Origin: Azotobacter beijerinckii | Lineage (GTDB): Bacteria; Pseudomonadota; Gammaproteobacteria; Pseudomonadales; Pseudomonadaceae | Assembly (NCBI RefSeq): GCF_900110885.1 | Contig: NZ_FOFJ01000005.1 | Coordinates: 103,802-167,801 of the forward strand | Reading direction: 5' to 3' | Length of the DNA: 64,000 nt | Shown here: in pieces, positions 19,906 to 30,621 of the stretch | Layout of the letters: every line of letters begins with the position of its first letter | Position numbering within the stretch: the stretch's first letter is position 1 | Program-made: the position numbers and the translations under genes | The notes under the pieces: generated by a model | Databases searched by the model: none | Told to the model about the DNA's origin: nothing | Seen by the model: only the letters and a program-made list of their open reading frames with translations

Positions 19906-20505
19906 TCAATGGGCGAACAGCAGGACGATCAGCAGCGGCAGCAGCAGGCCGAGGCCGGTCAGCGGCCAGGTACTCGGGCGGAAGGCGGCCTGGCGTTGCA
20001 ACAGCAGCAGTCCGGTGAGACTGAAGATCCCGCAGAGCGCGGCGAACGCATCGATGAACCAGGTCCAGGCTTCGCCGGTGTTGCGGCCCTTGTGCAGGTC
20101 GTTGAGCCAGGCGATCCAGCCGCGGTCGGTGGACTCGTACTCCAGCGCGCCGGACTTGGGGTCCAGGCTCAGCCAGGCATCGACGCCCGGCCGGGCCAGG
20201 CCGATGTACAGCGTGCCGTCCGTCCATTCGGCCTCGCGCCCGGCCAAGCGGATATCCAGCTCGCCCTCCAGCCACTGCTGCAACGCCGGCGGCAGGCCGG
20301 CCTCGGGCGGTTCCGCCAGCAGGACGGCCTGCAGGGGCGGGGGTAGCCGGGCGCTGTGGTTTTCCACCTGCGGACGGCTTTCGATCTGCCCGGCGTGGTT
20401 GAGGGTGATGCCGGTGATGGCGAACAGCAGCATGCCCGCCAGGCAGAGGGCGGAGCTGATCCAGTGCCATTGGCGGAGGGTGCCGAGCCGGAAGGAGCGG
20501 GGCAT
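19906..20505 (-). CDS. PepSY-associated transmembrane protein
   Basis: This 199-residue membrane protein has an N-terminal RQWHWISSALCLAGMLLFAITGITLNH helix with the His residues typical of PepSY_TM proteins. A periplasmic region with a degenerate PepSY unit (LDPKSGALEYESTDRGWIAWLNDLHKG) follows, then two C-terminal helices (FIDAFAALCGIFSLTGLLLL, PLTGLGLLLPLLIVLLFAH). Such proteins are thought to move electrons or metals at the inner membrane, often for siderophore iron reduction. ATG 20505 is preferred over GTG 20520, with GCAGGA just upstream. It forms an operon with the DUF2271 gene. Confidence 0.82.
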   Translation of the reverse strand: MPRSFRLGTLRQWHWISSALCLAGMLLFAITGITLNHAGQIESRPQVENHSARLPPPLQAVLLAEPPEAGLPPALQQWLEGELDIRLAGREAEWTDGTLYIGLARPGVDAWLSLDPKSGALEYESTDRGWIAWLNDLHKGRNTGEAWTWFIDAFAALCGIFSLTGLLLLQRQAAFRPSTWPLTGLGLLLPLLIVLLFAH

Positions 20506-20708
20506 TGCAAAGTCCTGCACGAAAGGGGTGAGCGCTACGGGGTCGGCACTTTATTGAGTTTTCGGCTGGGGCGCGAGAAATTTACAAACAGCAGGGATTC
20601 GCATTCCTGCCCCGGCCCGCCGAAGTGCAGAACCGGGCCGGATCCGGCGGCCGCAGCACGCCCTGGCGGCGCGCCACGAATCCCTCCAAGCGGGGGCAAG
20701 AGGCGAGG

Positions 20709-23015
<2,307 letters not shown>

Positions 23016-23073
23016 GGCAAGGACCGGGGCGGAGAAAAACGGGCGCGCAATATAGCACAAAAAATGAGCAGAA

Positions 23074-23094
23074 AGCCGAGCAAAACACTCGGCT
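23074..23094 (-). terminator. Terminator after alr
   Basis: On the minus strand AGCCGAG pairs with CTCGGCT around TGTTTTG, then TTTC, and a T-run follows slightly further on. It sits between the alr stop and the ygiQ start. Confidence 0.6.
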
Positions 23095-23135
23095 ATAGGC
23101 CGGGTTCCGCCCGCCCGGACGGGCCGGGCGCCCGG

Positions 23136-24212
23136 CTAGAAACGGTAGCGCCGCGGCACCCGCGCGGTCACCCGGGTGAGCAGCTCGTAGCCGATGGTGC
23201 CGCAGGCGCGGGCGACCTCGTCGACCGGAAGTCCGGCACCCCACAGCTCCACCGGATCGCCGACCCGCGCCTCGGGCAGTTCGCTCAGGTCCACCGTCAG
23301 CATGTCCATCGACACCCGCCCGGCCAGCGGCGCGCGCCGCCCGTTGATCGCCAGCGGGGTGCCGGCCGGGGCGTTGCGCGGATAGCCGTCGGCGTAGCCG
23401 CAGCTCACCGTGCCGATCCGTGTCGGCCGCCCGGCTCGCCAGGTCGCGCCGTAGCCGACCGTTTCCCCGGCCGGCACCTCGCGGATGGCGATCAGTTGCG
23501 CGGTCAGGGTCATCGCCGGCTGCAGGCCCAGCGCCGCGGCATCGCGCCCGGCGAAGGGGCTGGCGCCGTAGAGCATGATGCCCGGGCGCAGCCAGTCCAG
23601 GTGGGCCTGCGGCAGGCTGAGGATGGCCGCCGAGTTGGCCAGGCTGCGTCCGGCGAACGGCAGGTCGGCGAGGCTTTGGAAATGTTCCAGTTGCTGCGCG
23701 GTGAGTGGGTGGTTCGGCTCGTCGGCGCAGGCGAAGTGGCTCATCAGGTTCAGTTCGGCGACCTGGCGGGCGCCCTGCAGGCGGGCATGCCAGTCGCGCA
23801 GGTCCGGCGCGGAAAAGCCCAGGCGGTGCATGCCGCTGTCCAGCTTCAGCCAGAGCTTCAGCGGGCGCTCCAGCTCGGCGTCGAGCAGTGCCTCGGCCTG
23901 CTCGACGCCCTGCACCGCCACGTCCAGCCCGAGGTGGGCGGCGAGCTGGTATTCCGCCGGCTCGAAGCAGCCTTCCAGCAGCAGAATCCGCGCGCGGCTG
24001 TGCAGGGCGCGGACCTCGGCGGCCTCCTCCAGACAGGCCACGGCGAAGCCGTCGGCCTCGTCGTGCAGCGCCGTCACCACCTCGCGCACGCCGTGCCCGT
24101 AGGCATTCGCCTTGACCAGCGCGAAGGCCCGCGCCTGCGGCGCACAGCCTTTGGCCAAGGCATGGTTGTGGAGGATGGCGGCCAGATCGACCGTGGCGAC
24201 AAGAGGGCGCAT
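23136..24212 (-). CDS. alr: Alanine racemase
   Basis: This PLP enzyme interconverts L- and D-alanine and supplies D-Ala for peptidoglycan. It has 358 residues. The PLP-binding Lys lies in ALVKANAYGHG near residue 33. The second catalytic base, Tyr, is in ETVGYGATWRAG, and GTVSCGYADGYPR and AGRVSMDMLTVDLS are also conserved. ATG 24212 (MRPLVATVDLAAIL) has AAGGA upstream; the longer frame to 24401 is GC-driven and not conserved-looking. Either the biosynthetic (alr) or catabolic (dadX) form is possible. There is no dadA neighbour here, and the dnaB-side location favours alr. Confidence 0.93.
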   Translation of the reverse strand: MRPLVATVDLAAILHNHALAKGCAPQARAFALVKANAYGHGVREVVTALHDEADGFAVACLEEAAEVRALHSRARILLLEGCFEPAEYQLAAHLGLDVAVQGVEQAEALLDAELERPLKLWLKLDSGMHRLGFSAPDLRDWHARLQGARQVAELNLMSHFACADEPNHPLTAQQLEHFQSLADLPFAGRSLANSAAILSLPQAHLDWLRPGIMLYGASPFAGRDAAALGLQPAMTLTAQLIAIREVPAGETVGYGATWRAGRPTRIGTVSCGYADGYPRNAPAGTPLAINGRRAPLAGRVSMDMLTVDLSELPEARVGDPVELWGAGLPVDEVARACGTIGYELLTRVTARVPRRYRF

Positions 24213-24592
24213 GGGGCAGTCCTTGGTAAACGGGGGCGCCCATGGTACCCCGGCGGAGCGGTGGCGGGCGGGTTCCCGTTCGGGGAAGTAGCGGCGAACG
24301 TCGGGGAAGACCCCGGTCACCCCGGGAAATCTCCGAAAGTTCTGTGGATAAGATTGGGTACAAACTCCTCGCCCGAGGCCGGGCGGCGGTGGCCAGGACA
24401 ATGGCCGGCACCCGCGCCCGAAGGAACGGAACCGGCGGTTTCTCTGGTGTCAAGGGCTGCGGCGACGGGACTCGGGGCGGCCGAAGGTGCTCTCCGCTTG
24501 CCCAGAAAAGTGCTGGCGCAGCCTGTGGATAAGCTGCGCACCGATGGCGCGGGCCCAGGTGGCGGCTCCGGGCGGAGCCGAGCGTTTCCGGT
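24213..24592. promoter_or_regulatory. 380-bp gap upstream of alr with two perfect DnaA boxes
   Basis: No gene is evident. The sequence TGTGGATAA, the reverse complement of the consensus DnaA box TTATCCACA, occurs exactly at 24343-24351 and again at 24524-24532, in the same orientation and 181 bases apart. The rest is GC-rich and lacks the AT-rich unwinding region of an origin. The alr promoter (minus strand) should also lie here, toward 24213-24300. Confidence 0.6.
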
Positions 24593-25702
24593 TCAGCGAG
24601 TCGCCTTGAGGATGACGAACTTGGGCGTCGCCGCCACCTGCTCGACGCGGGAGAACAGCTTCCTGAGCTTGACGTGGTAGCCCAGGTGGCGGTTGCCGAC
24701 GATCCACAGCGCGCCGCCCGGCACCAGCGCCGCCCGCGCCTGCTGGAACATGCGCCAGGCGAGGAAGTCGCCGACCACCTGCTGCTGGTGGAACGGCGGG
24801 TTGCACAGCACGACCTCCAGCGACTGCTCCGCCTGCCCGGCCAGACCGTCGGCGGCGCGGATCTCCACCGGCCGCGCGCCGAGCGCCGTGCGCCAGTTCT
24901 CTTCGGCCGACTGCACGGCCATATAGGACTCGTCGACCAGGGTCAGCCGCGCCTCGGGATTGGCCAGCGCGCAGGCGATGGCCAGCACCCCGTTGCCGCA
25001 GCCGAGGTCGGCGACCCGCGCATCGCCGAGGTTGCGCGGCTGGTGGGGGAGGAAGGCGCGGGTGCCGATGTCCAGCCCTTCGCGGCAGAACAGGTTGGCG
25101 TGGTTGACCAGCTCGACGGGCGGCTGGTCGAGGCGGTAGCGGCTCGGGTAGGGCGAGCGCGGGGCCGGTTTTTCTTCCGGCGTGGCGAACAGCAGGCGCG
25201 CCTTCTTCACCGCCAGCGAGGCCTGCAGCGGGCCGACGTAGCGCTCCAGCAGGTCGCCCGCGGCGCGCGGCAGGTGCTTGAGCATGGCGGCGGCGATCAC
25301 CTGGGCGCCCGGCGCCAGCCGGCCGTGCAGGCGGATCAGTTGCTCCTCGAGCAGCGCCAGGGTCTTGGGCACGCGGATCAGCACCCGGTCGAAGGGGCCC
25401 TCGGCGACCGCGCTGGCCGGCACGAAGTCCACGGTGTCCGCCGCCAGGCCGTTGCGGCGCAGGTTGTCCTGCAGGGCCAGCCAGCCCAGGTGGGAGTCGC
25501 CGCTGCTGGTCACCCGGGCATGGCCCGCCAGGGCGCAGGCCAGCGCGCCGAAGGTGTCGTTGAGCAGCAGCACCCGCGCCTGGGCGGGCAGGTGCTGCAG
25601 CAGGTACTCGTCGGCGGCGTCGAAGGCCTGCAGGGGATCGTCGCGGCGTGGCGGCTGGCGCTGCAGCTCGAGGCGGGCGAACGGGGTATCGAGAATGGGC
25701 AT
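24593..25702 (-). CDS. rlmG: 23S rRNA (guanine-N2) methyltransferase RlmG
   Basis: This 369-residue protein has the two-domain RlmG/RsmC layout. The N-terminal half is a degenerate methyltransferase-like domain. The C-terminal catalytic domain has the SAM-binding VADLGCGNGVLAIACAL and the amino-methyltransferase motif NPPFHQQQVVGDFLAWRMF. NPPFH followed by QQ and WxMF points to RlmG, which makes m2G1835 in 23S rRNA, over RsmC. ATG 25702 is the family-like start (MPILDTPFARLEL); the frame continues to 25996 without similarity. It is divergent from fpr. Confidence 0.88.
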   Translation of the reverse strand: MPILDTPFARLELQRQPPRRDDPLQAFDAADEYLLQHLPAQARVLLLNDTFGALACALAGHARVTSSGDSHLGWLALQDNLRRNGLAADTVDFVPASAVAEGPFDRVLIRVPKTLALLEEQLIRLHGRLAPGAQVIAAAMLKHLPRAAGDLLERYVGPLQASLAVKKARLLFATPEEKPAPRSPYPSRYRLDQPPVELVNHANLFCREGLDIGTRAFLPHQPRNLGDARVADLGCGNGVLAIACALANPEARLTLVDESYMAVQSAEENWRTALGARPVEIRAADGLAGQAEQSLEVVLCNPPFHQQQVVGDFLAWRMFQQARAALVPGGALWIVGNRHLGYHVKLRKLFSRVEQVAATPKFVILKATR

Positions 25703-25838
25703 GGCGGGACGGCGCTTGTCTATACCAAAAGAGAGGCCAGCGCCTTTGCCGGGCGGTCGATCCGCCCCGGCCGCGAGCGCCGGCCCGGACACAGTCATAG
25801 CGTTCGCCCGGATACCCGCGGCGAACGAGGAGCGAAGT

Positions 25839-26615
25839 ATGACCGCCAGCGAAGACAAGTTCACCCGGCAGACGCTGCTCGAGGTCTGGCCGTGGACGGA
25901 TACCCTGTTCAGCCTGCGCTGCACGCGCCCGCCGGAGTTCCGCTTCCACGCCGGCCAGTTCGCCCGTCTCGGTCTCGGCAAGGCCGACGGCAACAACGTC
26001 TGGCGCGCCTATTCGATGGTCTCGGCGCCGGCCGAGGAGCAGCTGGAGTTCTTCTCCGTGGTGGTGCCGGGCGGCGAGTTCACCAGCGAGCTGTGCCGCC
26101 TGAAACCCGGCGATGCGCTGTTCGTCGAACGCCAGCCCTACGGTTTCCTCACCCTCGAGCGCTTCCCCGACGGCCGCGACCTCTGGCTGCTGGCCTCCGG
26201 CACCGGGCTCGGGCCTTTTCTTTCGATCCTGCGCGATCCGGAGGTCTGGCGGCGCTTCGAACACATCCTGCTGGTGCACAGCGTGCGCACCGCGGGCGAG
26301 CTGGCCTACCGCGAGCAGATCGCCGAACTGCCGGCGCGCATGCAGGCGCCGGGTGGCCGGGAGCAACTGCGCTACCTGCCGCTGGTGACCCGCGAGAAGG
26401 TGCCCGGCGCCCTGCACGAGCGCATCACCACGCTGCTCGACAGCGGCGCGCTGGAGCGCGCCGCCGGCCTGCCGATCGAGCCGGCGCACTCGCGGCTGAT
26501 GCTCTGCGGCAACCCGCAGATGATCAAGGACTGCCGGGCGCTGCTCAAGGCGCGCGGCCTGCAGCTCAGCCTGAACCGCCAGCCGGGCCAGGTGGCGGTG
26601 GAGAACTACTGGTAG
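25839..26615 (+). CDS. fpr: Ferredoxin/flavodoxin--NADP+ reductase (Fpr)
   Basis: This 258-residue FAD enzyme exchanges electrons between NADP(H) and ferredoxin or flavodoxin. The FAD motif RAYSMVSAP and the NADP-binding GTGLGPFLSIL are intact, as are LVHSVRTAGELAY and LCGNPQMI. The protein ends in VENYW: a C-terminal aromatic stacking on FAD is typical of the E. coli-like subgroup. From memory, the well-studied A. vinelandii FPR ends AFVEK and is a different paralogue. A strong GAGGAGCG site precedes ATG 25839. It is divergent from rlmG; the 136-base gap holds its promoter. Confidence 0.92.
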   Translation: MTASEDKFTRQTLLEVWPWTDTLFSLRCTRPPEFRFHAGQFARLGLGKADGNNVWRAYSMVSAPAEEQLEFFSVVVPGGEFTSELCRLKPGDALFVERQPYGFLTLERFPDGRDLWLLASGTGLGPFLSILRDPEVWRRFEHILLVHSVRTAGELAYREQIAELPARMQAPGGREQLRYLPLVTREKVPGALHERITTLLDSGALERAAGLPIEPAHSRLMLCGNPQMIKDCRALLKARGLQLSLNRQPGQVAVENYW

Positions 26616-26711
26616 CGGCTGCCCCTTGGCCCGGACGGCCGGCGCTGGCAAAGTCGTATCCCTCAGGGCGGCCGTCTGGCCGCCGCCAAGCCTTGCGTGA
26701 GGGATACACCG

Positions 26712-27584
26712 ATGACGGAGATTCTGGACAACCTGGTCGCCCTGCTGAGCCTCGAGCCCATCGAGGAAAACCTCTTCCGCGGCCGTAGCGAGGACCTCGG
26801 CCTGCGCCAGCTGTTCGGCGGCCAGGTGCTCGGCCAGTCGGTGTCGGCCGCCAGCCAGACGGTCGAGTCCGGTCGCCAGGTGCACTCGCTGCACGGCTAC
26901 TTCCTGCGCCCCGGCGATGCCAGCCTGCCGGTGCTCTACGAGGTCGACCCGCTGCGCGACGGCAAGAGTTTCAGCGCCCGGCGGGTCACCGCGATCCAGA
27001 AGGGCCGGCCGATCTTCACTTGCTGTGCCTCTTTCCAGACCGGCGAGGAGGGCCTCGACCACCAGCAGCCGGTCATGCCCGAGGTGCCGGGGCCGGAGGG
27101 GCTGATTTCGGAAACCGAGCTGGCGCGGCAGGTCGCCGACCGGCTGCCGGAGCGCCTCCACGACTGGGCGATCAGCGCCAAGCCGATCGAAATCCGCCCG
27201 GTGACCCGGGTCAACCCCTTCTCCCCCGAGCCCTGCGCGCCGATCCGCCATGCCTGGTTCCGCGCCGACGGACGCTTGCCGGACGATCCGCAACTGCACC
27301 GCTACCTGCTCGCCTACGCCTCGGATTTCTCCCTGCTGAACACCGCGCTGCAGCCGCACGGGGTGTCGGTTTTCCAGAAGTTCATGCAGGTGGCCAGCCT
27401 CGACCATGCCCTGTGGTTCCACGGCGACCTGCGCCTGGACGACTGGCTGCTGTTCGCGGTGGAGAGCCCCTGGAGCGCCAATGCCCGCGGCTTCGCCCGC
27501 GGCCACGTGTTCGACCGCCGCGGCCGGCTGGTCGCTTCCATGGCCCAGGAAGGCCTGATCCGCCGGCGCGAGGACTGGCAGTGA
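26712..27584 (+). CDS. tesB: Acyl-CoA thioesterase II (TesB)
   Basis: TesB hydrolyses medium- and long-chain acyl-CoA. The 290-residue double hot-dog protein has the conserved FRGRSEDLGLRQLFGGQVLGQS N-terminus, the DFSLLNTAL segment with the catalytic Asp, and the MAQEGLIR end with the catalytic Gln. ATG 26712 has GAGGGA about 9 bases upstream; GTG 26697 would add five residues. It is followed directly by the HAD gene, whose GTG overlaps the tesB stop (GTGA), so they are translationally coupled. Confidence 0.95.
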   Translation: MTEILDNLVALLSLEPIEENLFRGRSEDLGLRQLFGGQVLGQSVSAASQTVESGRQVHSLHGYFLRPGDASLPVLYEVDPLRDGKSFSARRVTAIQKGRPIFTCCASFQTGEEGLDHQQPVMPEVPGPEGLISETELARQVADRLPERLHDWAISAKPIEIRPVTRVNPFSPEPCAPIRHAWFRADGRLPDDPQLHRYLLAYASDFSLLNTALQPHGVSVFQKFMQVASLDHALWFHGDLRLDDWLLFAVESPWSANARGFARGHVFDRRGRLVASMAQEGLIRRREDWQ

Positions 27585-28168
27585 GGTTCGCCGCGGCCCA
27601 CTACTGGGTGTTCGACATGGACGGCACCCTGACCGTCGCCGTGCACGACTTCGCCGCCATCCGCCGCGCCCTGGAAATCCCCCCGGAGGACGACATCCTC
27701 CATCACCTGGCCGCCCTGCCGGTGGCGCAGGCGGCGGCCAAGCACGCCTGGCTGCTCGAGCACGAGCGCGCGCTGGCCCTGGCTGCGCGCCCGGCCGCCG
27801 GCGCGCCGGAGCTGGTGCGTGCGCTGCGCGGGCGCGGCTGCCGCTTGGGCCTTTTGACCCGCAACGCCCACGAATTGGCCCTGCTCACCCTGCAGGCGAT
27901 CGGTCTGGCCGACTGCTTCGCCCGCGCGGACATCGTCGGCCGCGACGAGGCGCCGCCCAAGCCCCATCCCGGCGGCCTGCTGCAGCTGGCCGCGGCCTGG
28001 GGCGTGGCGCCCGGAGCGCTGGTGATGGTCGGCGACTACCGCAACGACCTGGAGTGCGCGCGCGGCGCCGGGGCGCACGCCGTGCTGGTCTGCCCGGCGG
28101 CAAATCCCTGGCCCGAGCTGACCGACCGGCAGGTGCGCGACTGCTTCGAACTGCTCGCGCTGCTGTAG
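27581..28168 (+). CDS. HAD-family phosphatase
   Basis: This 195-residue haloacid-dehalogenase hydrolase has motif I DMDGTLT (nucleophile Asp and general acid Asp), motif II LLTRNAH, the motif III Lys in EAPPKPHP and motif IV MVGDYRNDLECARGAGA. The small alpha-helical cap lies after motif I, as in phosphoglycolate or nucleotide phosphatases, but the substrate cannot be read off. The start is GTG 27581, overlapping the tesB stop. The longer frame to 27020 lies inside tesB and is a shadow. The pairing with tesB seems usual in Pseudomonas. Confidence 0.88.
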   Translation: MRFAAAHYWVFDMDGTLTVAVHDFAAIRRALEIPPEDDILHHLAALPVAQAAAKHAWLLEHERALALAARPAAGAPELVRALRGRGCRLGLLTRNAHELALLTLQAIGLADCFARADIVGRDEAPPKPHPGGLLQLAAAWGVAPGALVMVGDYRNDLECARGAGAHAVLVCPAANPWPELTDRQVRDCFELLALL

Positions 28169-28181
28169 CGCGCCGGCATCT

Positions 28182-28619
28182 TCAGCGTTGCGGATAGTCG
28201 GCGAGCACGCGCCGGCTGCCGTCCCGCGCGACGCCGATCACCTGGTAGGCATCCCGGCGGTCGCCGCTTTCCATGCCCGGCGAGCCGACCGGCATGCCCG
28301 GCACGGCGGCGCCGATCAGGTCCGGCTGGCGGCGCAGCCTGAGGATGTCGGCGGCCGGCACATGGCCCTCGACGAACCTGCCGTCGATCACCGCGGTGTG
28401 GCAGGAGCCCAGGCTGTAGGGCACGCCCAGGCGGGTCTTGATCTTGCTCATGTTCTCCTCGACGTGCTCGGTGACGGTGAAGCCGTTGGCCTGCAGATGG
28501 CGAATCCAGGTCTTGCAGCAGCTGCAGTAGGCATCGCGGTACACGTCGATGGCGATGGGCTCGGCGGCCTGGACGGCGGCGGCGAAGGCGAGGGCGGCGA
28601 GCAGGGCGAGACGGCGCAT
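28182..28619 (-). CDS. DUF411 secreted metal-binding protein
   Basis: This 145-residue protein has a signal peptide (MRRLALLAALAFAAAVQAAE). The mature part shows YRDAYCSCCKTWIRHLQANGF with the DUF411 CxCC motif, MSKIKTRLGVPYSLGSCHTAVIDG with a conserved Cys-His, and PGMPVGSPGME. DUF411 proteins are periplasmic and usually associated with copper resistance; one is known as CopI. A thioredoxin-like fold with copper-binding Cys/His/Met residues fits. No copper-resistance genes sit next to it here. It converges with the HAD gene and diverges from the DUF4345 gene. Confidence 0.85.
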   Translation of the reverse strand: MRRLALLAALAFAAAVQAAEPIAIDVYRDAYCSCCKTWIRHLQANGFTVTEHVEENMSKIKTRLGVPYSLGSCHTAVIDGRFVEGHVPAADILRLRRQPDLIGAAVPGMPVGSPGMESGDRRDAYQVIGVARDGSRRVLADYPQR

Positions 28620-28822
28620 GGGGATCTCCGGCTGGGGCAGGCGTGCAGCATAAACTCCGTGTCCCGGTGGCCCAAGCCTCGCCCGGTCCGGCGCGAATCT
28701 CCGCTGCGGCGAACCAATGGCCGCGCCGCGGGTCTTTTGTGGATTGACGCACGGATGGCCAACGGCTGCCTCGCCCGCGCTGGCGAGGGGCGGCGGCCCA
28801 TCCCTTGATGGAGAGGATCGAC

Positions 28823-29338
28823 ATGCTTTTCGCCCGAATCATCCTGCTGGTTCAGGCCGTGGTCATGGGGGGCGTGGGTCTGGCCTACTGGCTGCGGCCC
28901 TACGAGATGGCCAACCTGAACGGCATGCTGCTGATGGAGGCGGTTTCGGCGAGCAATACCCGCGTCTACTACGGCGGGTTGCAGCTGGGCCTGGCGCTGT
29001 TCCTGCTGTGGTCGACCCGGCGCCCGGAGCGGCTGCGCAGCGCCCTGGTGCTGCTGGTCACCATGCAGACGGCGCTGGTGCTGGCGCGCCTGGGCGCGCT
29101 GTGGCTGGATGGCGGCGCCCTGCAGAGCCTGGACCTCGGCGCCTTGGCCTACAAGCTGGGCAGCGCGCTGCTGGCGCTGCTCGCCCTGTACCGGCTGAAG
29201 CCCGAATCCGAGGTGCCGTCCGTGCCGCCCTCGCCGGCGGAGCTGCCCCGAAGCGCGTTCGACGACGACGTCGAGCATCTGCCGCGCCGCCGCCAGGAGC
29301 CGTCGATCGACCTGCGCGGCGATCCGCCGGGGGACTGA
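28823..29338 (+). CDS. DUF4345-like membrane protein
   Basis: This 171-residue protein has about four predicted membrane helices in the first 130 residues (LFARIILLVQAVVMGGVGLAYWL, GLQLGLALFLLWS, ALVLLVTMQTALVLARLGAL, AYKLGSALLALLALY). A proline- and charge-rich soluble tail ends in RQEPSIDLRGDPPGD. The early ...RVYYGGLQLGLALFLL stretch is like DUF4345, a family without assigned function. ATG 28823 was chosen because GAGAGGA lies 6 bases before it; TTG 28805 and ATG 28808 are alternatives. It converges on trmA with stops 2 bases apart. Confidence 0.7.
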   Translation: MLFARIILLVQAVVMGGVGLAYWLRPYEMANLNGMLLMEAVSASNTRVYYGGLQLGLALFLLWSTRRPERLRSALVLLVTMQTALVLARLGALWLDGGALQSLDLGALAYKLGSALLALLALYRLKPESEVPSVPPSPAELPRSAFDDDVEHLPRRRQEPSIDLRGDPPGD

Positions 29339-29340
29339 AT

Positions 29341-30429
29341 TCAGCGCCGCTCCAGCAGCACCCCGGCTTCCATGTGATGGGTGTAGGGGAACTGGTCGAA
29401 CAGTGCGCAGCGCACGATACGGTGCGTGTCGTGGAGCTGGGCGAGGTTCGCCGCGAGAGTTTCCGGGTTGCAGGAAATGTAGAGGATGCGCTCGAAGCGC
29501 CGGGTCAGCTCGCAGGTGTCCGGGTCCATGCCGGCGCGCGGCGGGTCGACGAACACGCTGCCGAAGTCATAGCCCTTCAGGTCGATGCCGGCCAGCCGGC
29601 GGAACGGGCGCACCTCGTTGAGCGCTTGGGTCAGCTCCTCGGCGGACAGGCGCACCAGGGTCACGTTGTCCACGCCGTTGCCTTCCAGGTTGGCCAGCGC
29701 GGCGTACACCGAGGTCTTGCTGATCTCGGTGGCCAGTACCCGGCGCACGCGGGTCGCCAGCGGCAGGGTGAAGTTGCCGTTGCCGCAGTACAGTTCCAGC
29801 AGGTCGTCGTCGCGCTCGCCGAGCGCCTCGAAGGCCCAGTTCAGCATCTTCCGGCAGACCGCGCCGTTGGGCTGGGTGAAGGCGCCCTCCGGCTGGCGGT
29901 AGCGGAAGCGCCGTCCGGCCACCTCCAGTTCCTCTTCCACGTAGTCGCGGCCGACGACGATCCGCTGGCCCCGCGAGCGGCCGACGATGCTCGCCCCCAG
30001 CTCCGCGGCGAGCTGCTCGGCGGCGGTCTGCCAGAGGGCGTCCAGCGGGCGGTGGTAGCACAGGGTGATCAGCGCGTCGCCGGCCAGGGTGGTGAGGAAC
30101 TCCACCTGGAACAGCTTGAAGGCGAGCGCCGCGCTGTTCCGCCAGGCGGCCTTCAGCGCCGGCATCAGCCGGTTGATGCGCTCGCCGGCGATGGGGAAGT
30201 CGTCGAGAAGGATCGGCGTGTGCTTGTCGCCGGGAGCGAACATCGCGTAATGGCGCTCCTCGCCCTCGCGCCACAGACGGAATTCGGCGCGCAGGCGGTA
30301 GTGCTCGCGGGGCGAGTCGAAGACCTCCGGTTCGGGGGCGGCGAAGGGCGCCAGCAGTTCGGCCAGGCGCGCCTTCTTCCCGGCCAGCTGGGTGTCGTAG
30401 TGCGAGGGATCGAAGTGCGGGAGGCTCAT
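29341..30429 (-). CDS. trmA: tRNA (uracil-5-)-methyltransferase TrmA
   Basis: TrmA makes m5U54 (ribothymidine) in the T-loop of tRNAs. The 362 residues include the RNA-recognition N-terminal part, [10 protein letters not shown], the SAM-binding [25 protein letters not shown] and the catalytic Cys in [13 protein letters not shown]. The catalytic base Glu lies in the C-terminal [19 protein letters not shown]. Length and motifs match TrmA of gammaproteobacteria rather than RlmC/RlmD, which carry N-terminal cysteines for an Fe-S cluster that are absent here. Confidence 0.95.
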   Translation of the reverse strand: MSLPHFDPSHYDTQLAGKKARLAELLAPFAAPEPEVFDSPREHYRLRAEFRLWREGEERHYAMFAPGDKHTPILLDDFPIAGERINRLMPALKAAWRNSAALAFKLFQVEFLTTLAGDALITLCYHRPLDALWQTAAEQLAAELGASIVGRSRGQRIVVGRDYVEEELEVAGRRFRYRQPEGAFTQPNGAVCRKMLNWAFEALGERDDDLLELYCGNGNFTLPLATRVRRVLATEISKTSVYAALANLEGNGVDNVTLVRLSAEELTQALNEVRPFRRLAGIDLKGYDFGSVFVDPPRAGMDPDTCELTRRFERILYISCNPETLAANLAQLHDTHRIVRCALFDQFPYTHHMEAGVLLERR

Positions 30430-30499
30430 GGGGGTACTCGTGGGTTGCGGGGGCGGATAGGCGCCTGATTGCGGCGACTGGTTTTCAGGGGGCTGCCGT

Positions 30500-30569
30500 A
30501 GGGTGGAAAACGCGCGCAGGGATTTTCCATCCGGCCTGGCGGGAAAGGCCTACGGCCGTTTTCCACCCT
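30500..30569. repeat. 13-bp inverted repeat between trmA and the purine permease
   Basis: AGGGTGGAAAACG (30500-30512) is repeated inverted as CGTTTTCCACCCT (30557-30569), with a similar partial copy (GATTTTCCATCC) in between. GGTGGAAAACG-type units recur in intergenic palindromes of pseudomonads and Azotobacter as far as I recall. It may be a REP-like unit or a 3'-end stem for the permease transcript. Confidence 0.6.
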
Positions 30570-30621
30570 GCGGGGGTCGGCATCGACGTGGCAGGCGCGC
30601 CCGATCCGTTCGGAATATGGC

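Noticed and set aside
24213..24592. Possible replication origin around the DnaA boxes
   Set aside because: Only two boxes, no AT-rich unwinding element, and no dnaA, rpmH or gidA neighbours. Kept as a DnaA-binding curiosity only.
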